This document shows, piece by piece, positions 1-7,744 of a stretch of DNA of 64,000 nucleotides. The stretch lies in assembly GCA_046262315.1 (NCBI GenBank), contig JBHEMZ010000115.1, positions 28,032 to 92,031 of the forward strand, written 5' to 3'. Origin of the DNA: JACVRM01 sp046262315. GTDB taxonomy: Bacteria > Actinomycetota > Thermoleophilia > Gaiellales > Gaiellaceae. Position numbers and translations under genes: made by a program. The stretch's first letter is position 1. Every line of letters begins with the position of its first letter. A model generated the notes under the pieces. That model had not been told where the DNA came from, searched no databases, and saw nothing but the letters and a program-made list of their open reading frames with translations.

Positions 1-897
1 CTCGGCGCCGATGCGGCGGCGTTCCTCAGCTGAGTCCACGAGCGGGCGGAGCGCCTCTACCAGCGTTTCCTTCGTCGCGCGCACGAGTGGGACGCGCACG
101 CCGAACGCCTCCTCGGTGCGGCGCAGCGCCTCGTCGTGGAGGTAGGTCACGACCGGCTTGCCGAGTGCCATGGCCTCGATCGCGAAGAGCCCGTACCAGC
201 CGGCGTTCAGCTGGTCGATCACGATGTCGGCGCCCTCGTACCGGCGCCGTGCCTCCTCGTGGGGCAGGCCCTCGACGATCTCCAACTCGACGTTCAGCTC
301 CGCGCAGGCCGCGACGATGTGCTCGGTGCCCTTGCGGCGGCGGCTCGACGGCGCGTGGAACACGACGGGCCGGGGGCGGTTGGACGGGGGGACGGGCGTG
401 TAGCGGTCGAGGTCGATGCCCGCCGGTATGACTGCGGCCTCGGGCACCCAGCGGATCGCGTCGTAGGAGCCGACCACCTGCGCGTCGGCCCGGCGTCCGT
501 AGGCGAGCTCGGCGGGAGTCTTGCCGCGGATGTCGGAGCCCACGAAATGGAAGACCGAATGCTTGCGGAGCGCACGCAGGATCGGGAACTGCACCGACTT
601 GGGCACCAGCGTGAGTCCGAAGTAGAAGTGGAAGACGTCCGTGCGCGGGAGCAGTCGCGCGAGCGCGCGCCACTGCACGGCCTGGCGGGCGAGGAACCCG
701 TCAGGCCTGCGGAGGTCGACGTCGGCGTCAGGGTGGAAGCGGCCGCGGTTGAAGACGACGAGCTTGGCGTCGACGCCGAGCCGCCGGAGCGCCTGGACGT
801 TGTTCCAAGGAACGCCCGCCACGTTGAGGGGGCAGTGCACGACTCGGAGCGGCTCGTTCGTGCGTCCCGCGCGCCGGCCCTGTGGAGCGATCGTCAC
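1..897 (-). CDS. GT4-type glycosyltransferase, 3' end cut by window edge
   Basis: The minus strand reads openly for 299 codons from a GTG at 897 to the window edge, so the C-terminus is missing. The product looks like a retaining GT-B glycosyltransferase. A Rossmann-like first half (VVHCPLNVAG near the start) leads to a nucleotide-binding half with FHAPSSRRRKGTEHI and the acceptor-side motif GLFAIEAMALGKPVV, which matches the EX7E region of GT4 enzymes. A purine-rich GGAAAG lies just before the GTG. It is the last visible gene of a minus-strand run beginning at 6034, but a 137-base gap separates it from its upstream neighbour, so it may have its own promoter. The sugar donor cannot be told. 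Confidence 0.85.
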   Translation of the reverse strand, partial: MTIAPQGRRAGRTNEPLRVVHCPLNVAGVPWNNVQALRRLGVDAKLVVFNRGRFHPDADVDLRRPDGFLARQAVQWRALARLLPRTDVFHFYFGLTLVPKSVQFPILRALRKHSVFHFVGSDIRGKTPAELAYGRRADAQVVGSYDAIRWVPEAAVIPAGIDLDRYTPVPPSNRPRPVVFHAPSSRRRKGTEHIVAACAELNVELEIVEGLPHEEARRRYEGADIVIDQLNAGWYGLFAIEAMALGKPVVTYLHDEALRRTEEAFGVRVPLVRATKETLVEALRPLVDSAEERRRIGAE

Positions 898-1034
898 GCT
901 CTTTCCACGGTGACATCACACACGCGTGCGCGTCTGCGCCGTACCCTCACTCCACTGACCCCTTCTGGGAGGGTGGGGGGTGGTGGGTGGGGACCCGGTG
1001 CCCGGTCCACCGCCGGCTGCACGGATGCCCGCCG
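898..1034. other. Intergenic gap with a guanine-tract run
   Basis: No gene is seen. On the plus strand, positions 967-992 carry five runs of three or more G separated by one to four bases, which fits the usual G-quadruplex pattern. A short GGACC/GGTCC inverted repeat follows. The G-rich strand is the template strand for the flanking minus-strand genes. Confidence 0.5.
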
Positions 1035-2060
1035 TCACTCGTCCCACTCCACCTGGTCGAAGTAGCGGAGCGCCCTCCGCGTCGGCCGGATGCGCGGCGC
1101 GTACGCGGCGAGGTCGTCGTCCGACAGCTCCCCCAAAGCGTGTCTGACCCCGAGCCACGGCAGGTTGAGGTCCTCCTGGTAGACGATCGTCGAGATGCGC
1201 GGGTTGATCTCGATCACATGCTCGCCCACGAGCTGGATGTTGAAGAAATGATCGAGGCTGAGCTCCTCGACGATGCGGGCGGCGACGTCCATGAGCCCCG
1301 GGTCGTCCAGCGTCTCGAAGTACATGGCGAGCCCGGCGCGCATCGACTCACGCGTCTTCGGATGCCCGAGCACGACGCGTCCGCCGCGAGCGATCCCGTC
1401 GACCGTCCGCTCGCGGCCTGTCGCGAGCTCCATGACGAGCAGCTCGGTGCTCTCGTCGTCGCCGAGCAGCTCCACGAGCTCTTCGAGGCGGATCGCCTCC
1501 GCGACGCCCGGACGGTTCGTGAGCAGCTGCTCGCGGCGGTCGGCCGACGCCGAGATGACACGGAAGCCGCGCGAGCCCGAGGAGAAAACCGGCTTCATGC
1601 AGACGTCCTCGCCGGGGTAACCGAGCTCGCGCGCGGCCGCGGCCAGAGCCTCGCCGCCGCGCACGCGCCGCCAGGCCGGCCCGCGCACGCCGATGCGGTC
1701 GAGCAGCGCGTACGTCTCGGCCTTGTCGTTCGAGCGGCGCACCGCCTCGGGCGAGGAGACCAGCACCGCCACTCCCTCGAAGCGCTCCCGCGCCTCCGCG
1801 AGCGCGAGCAGGTCGAATGACGACTGCGGTAGCACGGCATCCACGCCTTCCTGCCGGCAGAGCTCGAACAGCGTGTTCGCGAATGTCGGGTCCGAGCCTG
1901 CGGGCACGACGTGGAACGCGTCGCAGAGGTGCCGGCCGATCGAGCGCGGCGACATGTCAGTTCCCACCACTCGGACACGCCGCTCGCCGTTCTCGCGCAG
2001 CCCTCCCACGAGCGCGGCCGTGCCGGGCGCGCCCGAGGCGGACACCAGCACGGTCGTCAC
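1035..2060 (-). CDS. ATP-grasp family carboxylate-amine ligase-like protein
   Basis: This is a 341-residue ATP-grasp protein of the CarB/PylC-like kind. The N-terminal pre-ATP-grasp fold begins TTVLVSASGAPGT. A nucleotide-binding lysine lies in VCMKPVFSSGSRGFRV, and the metal-binding end reads HVIEINPR near residue 290. Such enzymes make an acyl-phosphate and join it to an amine. The substrate is unknown; in a polysaccharide locus it may form an amino-acid or amide building block. The GTG start at 2060 overlaps the upstream methyltransferase stop as GTGA. A much longer open frame exists upstream but is only the shadow of that methyltransferase. Confidence 0.85.
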   Translation of the reverse strand: MTTVLVSASGAPGTAALVGGLRENGERRVRVVGTDMSPRSIGRHLCDAFHVVPAGSDPTFANTLFELCRQEGVDAVLPQSSFDLLALAEARERFEGVAVLVSSPEAVRRSNDKAETYALLDRIGVRGPAWRRVRGGEALAAAARELGYPGEDVCMKPVFSSGSRGFRVISASADRREQLLTNRPGVAEAIRLEELVELLGDDESTELLVMELATGRERTVDGIARGGRVVLGHPKTRESMRAGLAMYFETLDDPGLMDVAARIVEELSLDHFFNIQLVGEHVIEINPRISTIVYQEDLNLPWLGVRHALGELSDDDLAAYAPRIRPTRRALRYFDQVEWDE

Positions 2061-2746
2061 TTGACGACGAGCGAGAGCTTCGGGCCGATCGCCCTCGGCT
2101 CGCGGCCGACCTCGCGCACGAATTCGTCCCACGCCGGGTTCAGCGTCACGTCGTCCGCCGCCAGCGCGCCGCCCTCGCGCAGCGGGGTCCACGCGGTGTG
2201 GAACTCGAAGCTCATGCACTCGTACGAGTGCTCGCTGTCGTGCATGAAGAAGTCGATCGGGCCGATGCGCTCGAGCAGCGGCGGCAGCACGTCCTGGCTG
2301 CGGCCGAGCGTGAGCTGCCAGCGGTCGCGCAGGTGCTCGGGCACCATCCAACCCGGCTCCTTGCCCGCCGGGATGACCGCGCCGCCCTTGCCGTCCCAGA
2401 AGGTGCCGGGTGCGTACTCCTCGCCGGCGATCTCCGGCAGGTCGACCGAGTGCAGCTCGCCTGCACCGTTGCGCTCGAGCGCAAGCAGCAGGAACGCCGT
2501 CGAGACGCCGTTGCAGACGCCGGTCTCGACCGCCACGCCCGGGCTTAGGTCGCGCAGGAGGCCGTAGAGGCTCAGCCCCTCGCCGTAGCCGTCGCGCCCG
2601 GTTGCGCGCCCTGTGTTGTAGCGCTGACCTCGGAGCGTCTCGCCCTTGACGTTCTCCCAGAAAGACGCGGCCTGGCCCTCGAGATGCTGGATGAGGCCAC
2701 TCTCGCGCACCTCGTCCTCGTAGCGTTCGAGCGTCGTCGCGGTCAC
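2057..2746 (-). CDS. Class I SAM-dependent methyltransferase (Methyltransf_24-like)
   Basis: The 229-residue product has a SAM-binding motif I (VAVETGVCNGVST), an acidic end of strand 2 (ELHSVDLPE) and the segment IDFFMHDSEHSYE, typical of small methyltransferases such as the Methyltransf_24 group. Later, LREGGALAADDV matches the strand-5 region. The likely role is O- or N-methylation of a sugar or sugar nucleotide, though the family also includes proteins of unknown substrate. The GTG at 2746 overlaps the flippase stop (GTGA) and the gene end overlaps the next start the same way, so translation is probably coupled through the operon. Confidence 0.8.
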   Translation of the reverse strand: MTATTLERYEDEVRESGLIQHLEGQAASFWENVKGETLRGQRYNTGRATGRDGYGEGLSLYGLLRDLSPGVAVETGVCNGVSTAFLLLALERNGAGELHSVDLPEIAGEEYAPGTFWDGKGGAVIPAGKEPGWMVPEHLRDRWQLTLGRSQDVLPPLLERIGPIDFFMHDSEHSYECMSFEFHTAWTPLREGGALAADDVTLNPAWDEFVREVGREPRAIGPKLSLVVK

Positions 2747-4179
2747 CCGGACGGCATCGTAGTCAGCCGCAGCCGGCGGAGCTCCTCCGGGAGGTAGAAG
2801 CCGAGCGGCAGCAGTGCTAGCGGGTACGCGACCACGATCGCGATCGCTGCTGGGAGCGGGAGGTCGAACACGCGCACGACGATCGTCAGCGCCACCGCGG
2901 TCGCGGCGGCGACGCCCACACGCCGCCACTGGTACGGCACCGTGAACACGCGCTGCGCCTTCCACGCCATGCCGAGGAACAGCGTCGCGTACGCGCCGAT
3001 GGTGGCCACGGCCGCCCCCATCATCCCGTAGGGCGGGATGAGCGCCACGTTCAGCGCCACGTTCACAACCGCCGCCACGCCTGTGACCACCCAGTTCGAG
3101 CGCGTCCGCCGGGCGCGGCCGATGCCGATCACGACGACGATGTAGGCGCCGAACGCGACGGCGGCGAACGCGAGCGGCGGGACCACGCGCTCCGCGGCGT
3201 AGAATTCCGGCTGCGTCAGGAGCCGCACCAGCCAGGGCGCGAGCGCGCTCACCGCGAGCGCGAGCCAGGAGGTGGCGAAGACGATGTACGTCAGCACGAA
3301 CGCGTACGTCCGCTTCGCCTCCGCGTCGTCGTCGATCGAGTAGGCGAAGGCCGGCCACGCCGTGCGAAACGCGGCCAGGAAGAGCACGATGGCGGATGCA
3401 ACCCGCACGCCGACCGAGTACACGCCCACCTCGCGTGCGCCGGACAGCTTCACCAGGAAGAAGCGGTCGCTGAAGTTGAGCACCCACAGGAAGAGCCCCG
3501 AGGGCACGAGCGGCATGCCGAAGCGATTCATCTCGCGGAAGAGGCCGCGATCGAACTCGAGCCCGAGCTGCTCGCGGCGGTAAGCGAGCAGGCCCGCGTA
3601 GACGATGAGTGTGCCGGTGAAGTTGCCGACGATCACGCCGATCGGCCCCGCGTCGAGGGCGACGACGAGCACGAGCGTGGCGCCGACCGTGACGGCAAGG
3701 TTCACGAGCGTGGCCAGCAGGTACGAGGTCGACCGCTGTTCGACGCGGAAGAGCGCGGTGAGCTGCTCATAGTTGATCGCAGCCCAGAGGCCGACGAACG
3801 CCGCGCGCACGAGGTTCGCGTGCTCCAACGCGCCGAACAGCAGGCACGAGATCGGTTCCGCGAGCACGAGCCCTGCCAGCAGGCCCGCTGTCGCGCTCGT
3901 CATCGTGAACCAGAACGACGTGCGTACGACGCGCCGCCGTGCGGCGTCGCCCGGCTCGTCGAAGTAGAAGCGGAAGAACGCGCTCTTGACGCCTGCGGCG
4001 AGCAGTACCGTGAGCACGGTGGAAAGGGCGATCAGCGTCTCGATCAGCCCGTAGTCCTCCGGGCTTAGGTAGCGCGTGTAGACCGGGAGCAGCAGGACAG
4101 CGATGAAGCGCGAGACGAGCGTCCCGAAGCCGTAGATCGCCGAGTGCTTGGCCAGCTCGCGGATTCGTCCGGCGATCAC
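2743..4179 (-). CDS. Wzx-type polysaccharide flippase (MOP/MVF superfamily)
   Basis: The 478-residue integral membrane protein starts MIAGRIRELAKHSAIYGFG, then LVSRFIAVLLLPVYTRYLSPEDYG, the classic first-helix signature of oligosaccharide-lipid flippases. Roughly 12 to 14 hydrophobic segments fill the rest, matching the family in length. It would move the lipid-linked repeat unit across the plasma membrane for Wzy-dependent polymerisation. It is the only clear Wzx candidate in the window. The ATG at 4179 overlaps the preceding stop (ATGA). Confidence 0.9.
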   Translation of the reverse strand: MIAGRIRELAKHSAIYGFGTLVSRFIAVLLLPVYTRYLSPEDYGLIETLIALSTVLTVLLAAGVKSAFFRFYFDEPGDAARRRVVRTSFWFTMTSATAGLLAGLVLAEPISCLLFGALEHANLVRAAFVGLWAAINYEQLTALFRVEQRSTSYLLATLVNLAVTVGATLVLVVALDAGPIGVIVGNFTGTLIVYAGLLAYRREQLGLEFDRGLFREMNRFGMPLVPSGLFLWVLNFSDRFFLVKLSGAREVGVYSVGVRVASAIVLFLAAFRTAWPAFAYSIDDDAEAKRTYAFVLTYIVFATSWLALAVSALAPWLVRLLTQPEFYAAERVVPPLAFAAVAFGAYIVVVIGIGRARRTRSNWVVTGVAAVVNVALNVALIPPYGMMGAAVATIGAYATLFLGMAWKAQRVFTVPYQWRRVGVAAATAVALTIVVRVFDLPLPAAIAIVVAYPLALLPLGFYLPEELRRLRLTTMPSG

Positions 4180-4817
4180 GACAGGTCGATGCGATCCTCG
4201 GCCATCAGCTCGAGGCGGCGTCCGCGCTCGGCCTCGAGCAAGGCGAACATGGTCTCACGCATTGTCGCGCCCGGATAGGTCCAGATCTCGGGATGGACGA
4301 GCAGCTGGAGCCACTCGGGCTCGCCGCGCTCGAGCTCCTGGTGCGGGCAGCCGCTGCGCCAATGCTGGTTCGAGTCGGAGCGGTAGTGCCCCGTCATGAA
4401 CCACGGTGGCTGCATGACGTTGACGGCACCCTCGACGGGCTCTGACATGTAGGGCGGGTCGGGGTTGTGCCAGGCGAGCACCGGGTCGAAGCGCTCGTCG
4501 AAGTGCGCGTCCGGCCAGGCGGCGTGCAGGCCCACCCGGTGGCCGAGGCCGCAGATGCGTGCGAGTGCGGTGCGACCGACGGGGGAGGCGAGGTTGTAAA
4601 AGACGCTCTCGGTCATGAGGAAGTAGGTCGCGGCCGCGCCTTCCTCGGCCTCGAGCTCGGCGACGACGACGGCAGCGTCGAGCGACAGGTCGACATCGTG
4701 GCGTAGGAACAGATCGCCGGCTGCTGGCTCGCGATCGAAGAACGCGTAGCGATATCCGCCCGTCGCTGCGGCGCGCAGCAACTCCCGGTAATGAGCGAGA
4801 TCGAATCGGCACGTCAC
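4176..4817 (-). CDS. Polysaccharide deacetylase-like (carbohydrate esterase 4 fold) protein
   Basis: The 213-residue protein carries LFLRHDVDLSLDAA near residue 37, the first metal-binding motif of NodB-like deacetylases (Asp-Asp). It also has GHRVGLHAAWPDAHFDE, with a histidine where motif 2 is expected. A third histidine-bearing stretch, LVHPEIW, lies near the end. It may remove an acetyl group from a sugar on the lipid carrier. It has no signal peptide, so it probably acts in the cytoplasm. ATG 4817 overlaps the upstream ATP-grasp stop. Some HDVD proteins of polysaccharide loci have no proven activity. Confidence 0.75.
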   Translation of the reverse strand: MTCRFDLAHYRELLRAAATGGYRYAFFDREPAAGDLFLRHDVDLSLDAAVVVAELEAEEGAAATYFLMTESVFYNLASPVGRTALARICGLGHRVGLHAAWPDAHFDERFDPVLAWHNPDPPYMSEPVEGAVNVMQPPWFMTGHYRSDSNQHWRSGCPHQELERGEPEWLQLLVHPEIWTYPGATMRETMFALLEAERGRRLELMAEDRIDLS

Positions 4818-6034
4818 GCCGCCTCGACCTCCACGTCGAGCAGTCCCGCCGCCGCCTCCGCGCGCTCGACGGCCTCAAGGTTCGTGCTCCCGAGGGCGAC
4901 GATGTAGCCGCGCCGGTCACCGTCCACCTGCACGGGTCGGATCGTCTCGCCGTCCTGGAAGTACAGCTCCGCCTCCACCACACCGGGGAAGGCGAGCACG
5001 CGCTCGAGTCCGGTCACTCGGCGGAGCCTTCCAGTCGGCAGCGGTCCCGGGTGGGCGGTCAGGAACGAGATCGCGTGCGGCTGCTCGTGCCTCGGCGTGA
5101 TGAGCTCGTCCGGCACGGGCTCGCCCAGCGCCTGGAGGACGGCGATCTCGACGAGGTCGACACCGACGCCGTAAAGCCCTACCGAGGCCATCTGGCCGCC
5201 CGGTATGCGCGCAGCAATCTCGACCAGCCGGGCGACGCCATCCTCGCTCCAGAGCACCTGCGGGTAGGCGATGCCGTCGCTCAGCCCGAGCGCGCGGGTG
5301 GCGCGGACGCTCGCCTCGCGCACGGCATCGAGGGCGTCGCCGAAGAGCGTCGAGGGATAGACGTGGGTGAGGGCGACGCCGAAGCCGCGCCCGGGCGGCC
5401 GGCGGCGGTCCGAGAGCGTGACGACGGTTGGCTCGCCGCCCCGCACGACGAGCAGGCCGTTTACCTCGAGGCCGGGGTGGTATGTCTCCAGGATCGCCTC
5501 CTGGTCGAGCGACTGTGCGAGTGAGGCGTGCAGGTGAAGCTCGATGTCGTCCTGCGACTCGACCAGGAAGAGCCCTCGCTGGCCCGCCGAGTCCGCGGCC
5601 TTGAGGACCGCGGGCAGGCCCACCCGATCCGCCGCGAGACGCGCCTCGTGCAGGTTGCGAACCGCGGCGAAGCGGGGCTGCGGCACGCCGGCGTCGGCGA
5701 GCTCCCTGCGCATCGCGATCTTGTTCGTCATGCGGTGGGCGGTGTCCCGCCCGATGCCCGGCAGGCCGAGTTCCTCGGCGACCGCGGCGACGACGGGGAC
5801 GGCGCGGTCGGCTGCCATCGTCATCACGCCCTCGACCTCGTGGCGGCGACCGACCTCGACGACGGCCGCGACGTCGCTGAAGTCGACGACTTCGCGAGCA
5901 TTTGCAAGCGCGAGGCCCGGCGCGTCGGCGTTGCGGTCGACGGCGACGACCCGCACGCCGAGTTCCTTCACGCGCGCGAGCGCGCGCCGCTGGTGCCGCC
6001 CGGCCCCGACGAACAAGAGGGTTTTGCCGCGCAC
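4814..6034 (-). CDS. ATP-grasp family protein (PurK/CarB-like)
   Basis: This 406-residue protein opens with KTLLFVGAGRHQRRALARV, a pre-ATP-grasp fold. It continues with the ATP-binding segment PAVLKAADSAGQRGLFLV and the metal/phosphate region RLVEIAARIPGGQMASVG. It resembles the protein at 10956-12149 in layout and in several motifs, so the two are probably paralogues that act on different acids. It is the first gene of the six-gene minus-strand run, with an ATG at 6034 and no nearby upstream gene on that strand. Substrate unknown; an acid-amine or acid-amide ligase role is inferred from the family. Confidence 0.8.
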   Translation of the reverse strand: MRGKTLLFVGAGRHQRRALARVKELGVRVVAVDRNADAPGLALANAREVVDFSDVAAVVEVGRRHEVEGVMTMAADRAVPVVAAVAEELGLPGIGRDTAHRMTNKIAMRRELADAGVPQPRFAAVRNLHEARLAADRVGLPAVLKAADSAGQRGLFLVESQDDIELHLHASLAQSLDQEAILETYHPGLEVNGLLVVRGGEPTVVTLSDRRRPPGRGFGVALTHVYPSTLFGDALDAVREASVRATRALGLSDGIAYPQVLWSEDGVARLVEIAARIPGGQMASVGLYGVGVDLVEIAVLQALGEPVPDELITPRHEQPHAISFLTAHPGPLPTGRLRRVTGLERVLAFPGVVEAELYFQDGETIRPVQVDGDRRGYIVALGSTNLEAVERAEAAAGLLDVEVEAA

Positions 6035-6104
6035 GGGGCGATGCTAGCCCGGCGCGCCGTAGGCGCCCTCTGTCCCGGCCGGCCCTGTCGCGCCCGGCCA
6101 CTTG

Positions 6105-6119
6105 CAGGGACTGTCCCTG
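6105..6119. repeat. Odd-length palindrome CAGGGAC-T-GTCCCTG
   Basis: A perfect 7-base inverted repeat around one central T lies in the 194-base gap between two minus-strand genes. A second inverted repeat, CGTCACA-N4-TGTGACG, follows about 30 bases later. The layout resembles the palindromes at 9871, 32987 and 48087, which also have a single central base. It lies upstream of the 6034 operon start and could be an operator or a dispersed palindromic repeat. Confidence 0.5.
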
Positions 6120-6228
6120 AAACGTGTCTCGCGCAGCCACGTCCTTCGTCACAAAAGTGTGACGATCTGTCCCCAGCGTGATGACGAGGCTCGCAGAGTG
6201 CGCTTCCGAGCCGCGATCGCAGTCGGCG

Positions 6229-6633
6229 TCAGACGCCAACCGGGAAGAGAAAGCGGACGGTCTCCCACCGGTCGATCTCGCGCCCGCTCGTGCGGTTGAA
6301 CCGCACCGAGACCTGCTCGTCGTCGTGCCTCCCGGTCACCTCACCCTCAGCTGGGCCGCCGTAGATCGCAGCGCAGGCGACGTCGGAAGGCACGGGTGCG
6401 AACGGTTCGTCGAGCGTCGACAATCGTTCGCACGCCTCCTCCGCCTTCGGCAGAGTTCCTCCGGCAGGGTCGCAGCGCAGCGTCCAGCGGCGCGGCGCCG
6501 GGCCGGTCATGCCGTTGGGCCAGACACGGATCACAAGCTCGGTCCCCGGCGGGCTCGGGGTGTCCCCCGCGCCGCTGCCCGAGCCGCTGCAGCCGGCGCT
6601 CGCCAGGAGGATGACGATGGCCGCGCGTCGCAC
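6229..6633 (-). CDS. Subtilisin-inhibitor-like (SSI) lipoprotein
   Basis: The product begins with a short charged n-region and hydrophobic stretch ending LLASAGC, a lipobox, so it is probably a surface lipoprotein. The mature part carries LRCDPAGGTLPKAEEAC, the hallmark of Streptomyces subtilisin inhibitor family proteins, then VACAAIYGGP and VSVRFNRTSGREIDRW. In the family the last segment normally holds a cysteine; here it appears to be arginine, leaving the VAC cysteine without its usual partner. Start is uncertain: GTG at 6633 gives a clean lipoprotein signal (134 aa), whereas GTG at 6663 would leave only 12 bases before the divergent gene. Likely role: binding or inhibiting an extracellular protease. 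Confidence 0.75.
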   Translation of the reverse strand: MRRAAIVILLASAGCSGSGSGAGDTPSPPGTELVIRVWPNGMTGPAPRRWTLRCDPAGGTLPKAEEACERLSTLDEPFAPVPSDVACAAIYGGPAEGEVTGRHDDEQVSVRFNRTSGREIDRWETVRFLFPVGV

Positions 6634-6675
6634 GCCGAAAACGATAGAGAGGAACAGCCTCACTAGACTCGGCGA

Positions 6676-7635
6676 GTGGCGCTCAGGGGCAAGCGCATCC
6701 TCATCACAGGCGGCGCCGGCTTCATCGGCACCACGCTCGCGCGACGGCTCGTCGACCAGAACCAGGTCATCGCGGTCGACAACCTGCACCGCGACGCGCT
6801 CGCCAACACCGAGCTCGCCGAGCACCCCAGGTTCGAGCTCCACCGGCTCGACGTGCTCGAGGCCGACGCCCTGCGCGAGGTCGTGCGCGGTGCGACGCAC
6901 GTCGTCCATTGCGCCGCCATCGCGGGCGTCGACACCGTGCGCGCCAACCCGGTGCAGACGATGCGCGTCAACATGATCGGGACCTACAACGTGCTCGAGG
7001 CCGCGCTCGCCACCGCCGCCACGCTCGAGCGCCTGGTCGAGTTCTCGACGAGCGAAGTCTTCGGAACCCATGCGATCCACGCGCGCGAGGGCCACGTGAC
7101 GACGATCGGCTCGGTCGGCGAGGCGCGCTGGACGTACGCGGTCTCGAAGCTCGCGGGCGAGCACATGGCCCACGCCTACCACGACGAGCTCGGCCTGCCG
7201 ACCGTCACGGTGCGCCCCTTCAACGTCTTCGGGCCGGGGCAGGTCGGCGGCGGCGCGATCCGTGCCTTCATCGAGGCCGCGCTGGCGGGCAGTGATCTCG
7301 TCATCCACGGAGACGGCTCCCAGATCCGGGCGTGGTGCTACGTGGACGACATGGTCGAGGCCGTGCTGCTCTGCCTCGAGCGCCCGGAGGCGATCGGCCA
7401 GAGCTTCAACGTCGGAAACGCGCGCTCCACCGTCACGATCTACGACCTCGCGCAGCGCATCAAGCGACTGAGCGGCTGCCCAGGCGAGATCGTCTTCCAG
7501 CCGCTGCACTACGCGGACGTCGAGATCCGCATGCCGAACGTGGAGAAGGCCCGCGAGCTGCTCGGATTCGAAGCGCGCGTGGAGCTCGACGACGGCCTCG
7601 CGCGCACGATCGACTGGTACCGCGCAGGAACTTGA
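6676..7635 (+). CDS. NAD-dependent nucleotide-sugar epimerase/dehydratase (extended SDR)
   Basis: The 319-residue extended SDR has an intact Rossmann motif (ITGGAGFIG), FSTSEVFGT for the catalytic Ser/Thr, and a YAVSK active site (Tyr154, Lys158). The C-terminal half has VRPFNVFGPGQ and GDGSQIRAWCYVDDMVEAV, as in UDP-glucose 4-epimerase and related enzymes. It probably interconverts or dehydrates a nucleotide sugar for this locus; exact reaction unclear. The GTG start lies very close to the divergent inhibitor-like gene, so it may be translated from a leaderless or very short leader. Confidence 0.85.
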   Translation: MALRGKRILITGGAGFIGTTLARRLVDQNQVIAVDNLHRDALANTELAEHPRFELHRLDVLEADALREVVRGATHVVHCAAIAGVDTVRANPVQTMRVNMIGTYNVLEAALATAATLERLVEFSTSEVFGTHAIHAREGHVTTIGSVGEARWTYAVSKLAGEHMAHAYHDELGLPTVTVRPFNVFGPGQVGGGAIRAFIEAALAGSDLVIHGDGSQIRAWCYVDDMVEAVLLCLERPEAIGQSFNVGNARSTVTIYDLAQRIKRLSGCPGEIVFQPLHYADVEIRMPNVEKARELLGFEARVELDDGLARTIDWYRAGT

Positions 7636-7717
7636 CGAGTGGTCCTGGGGCGGGAGTCGGTGCGCCCGCACGAGGAGGGCCGCGTTTCTGATCCCTGGCC
7701 GGCCCAGGCGCTGCTGA

Positions 7718-7742
7718 GGCGCTCGAGCCGGGGCTCGACGCC
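7718..7742. terminator. Hairpin between convergent genes
   Basis: An 11-base-pair stem with one bulged base (GGCGCTCGAGCC / GGCTCGACGCC) and a two-base loop sits between the convergent ends at 7635 and 7745. A second small stem (CCTGG/CCAGG) lies at about 7695-7709. There is no clear T-run on either side, so this is a possible bidirectional terminator only. Confidence 0.4.
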
Positions 7743-7744
7743 GG

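Noticed and set aside
1035..2351. A longer ATP-grasp frame starting at 2351
   Set aside because: The first 97 residues are the shadow of the methyltransferase gene; the true N-terminal fold begins at the GTG at 2060.
7636..7744. A small minus-strand frame through the convergent gap (7509-8198)
   Set aside because: It overlaps the SDR and IF-2B genes in a non-coding frame and has basic low-complexity composition.
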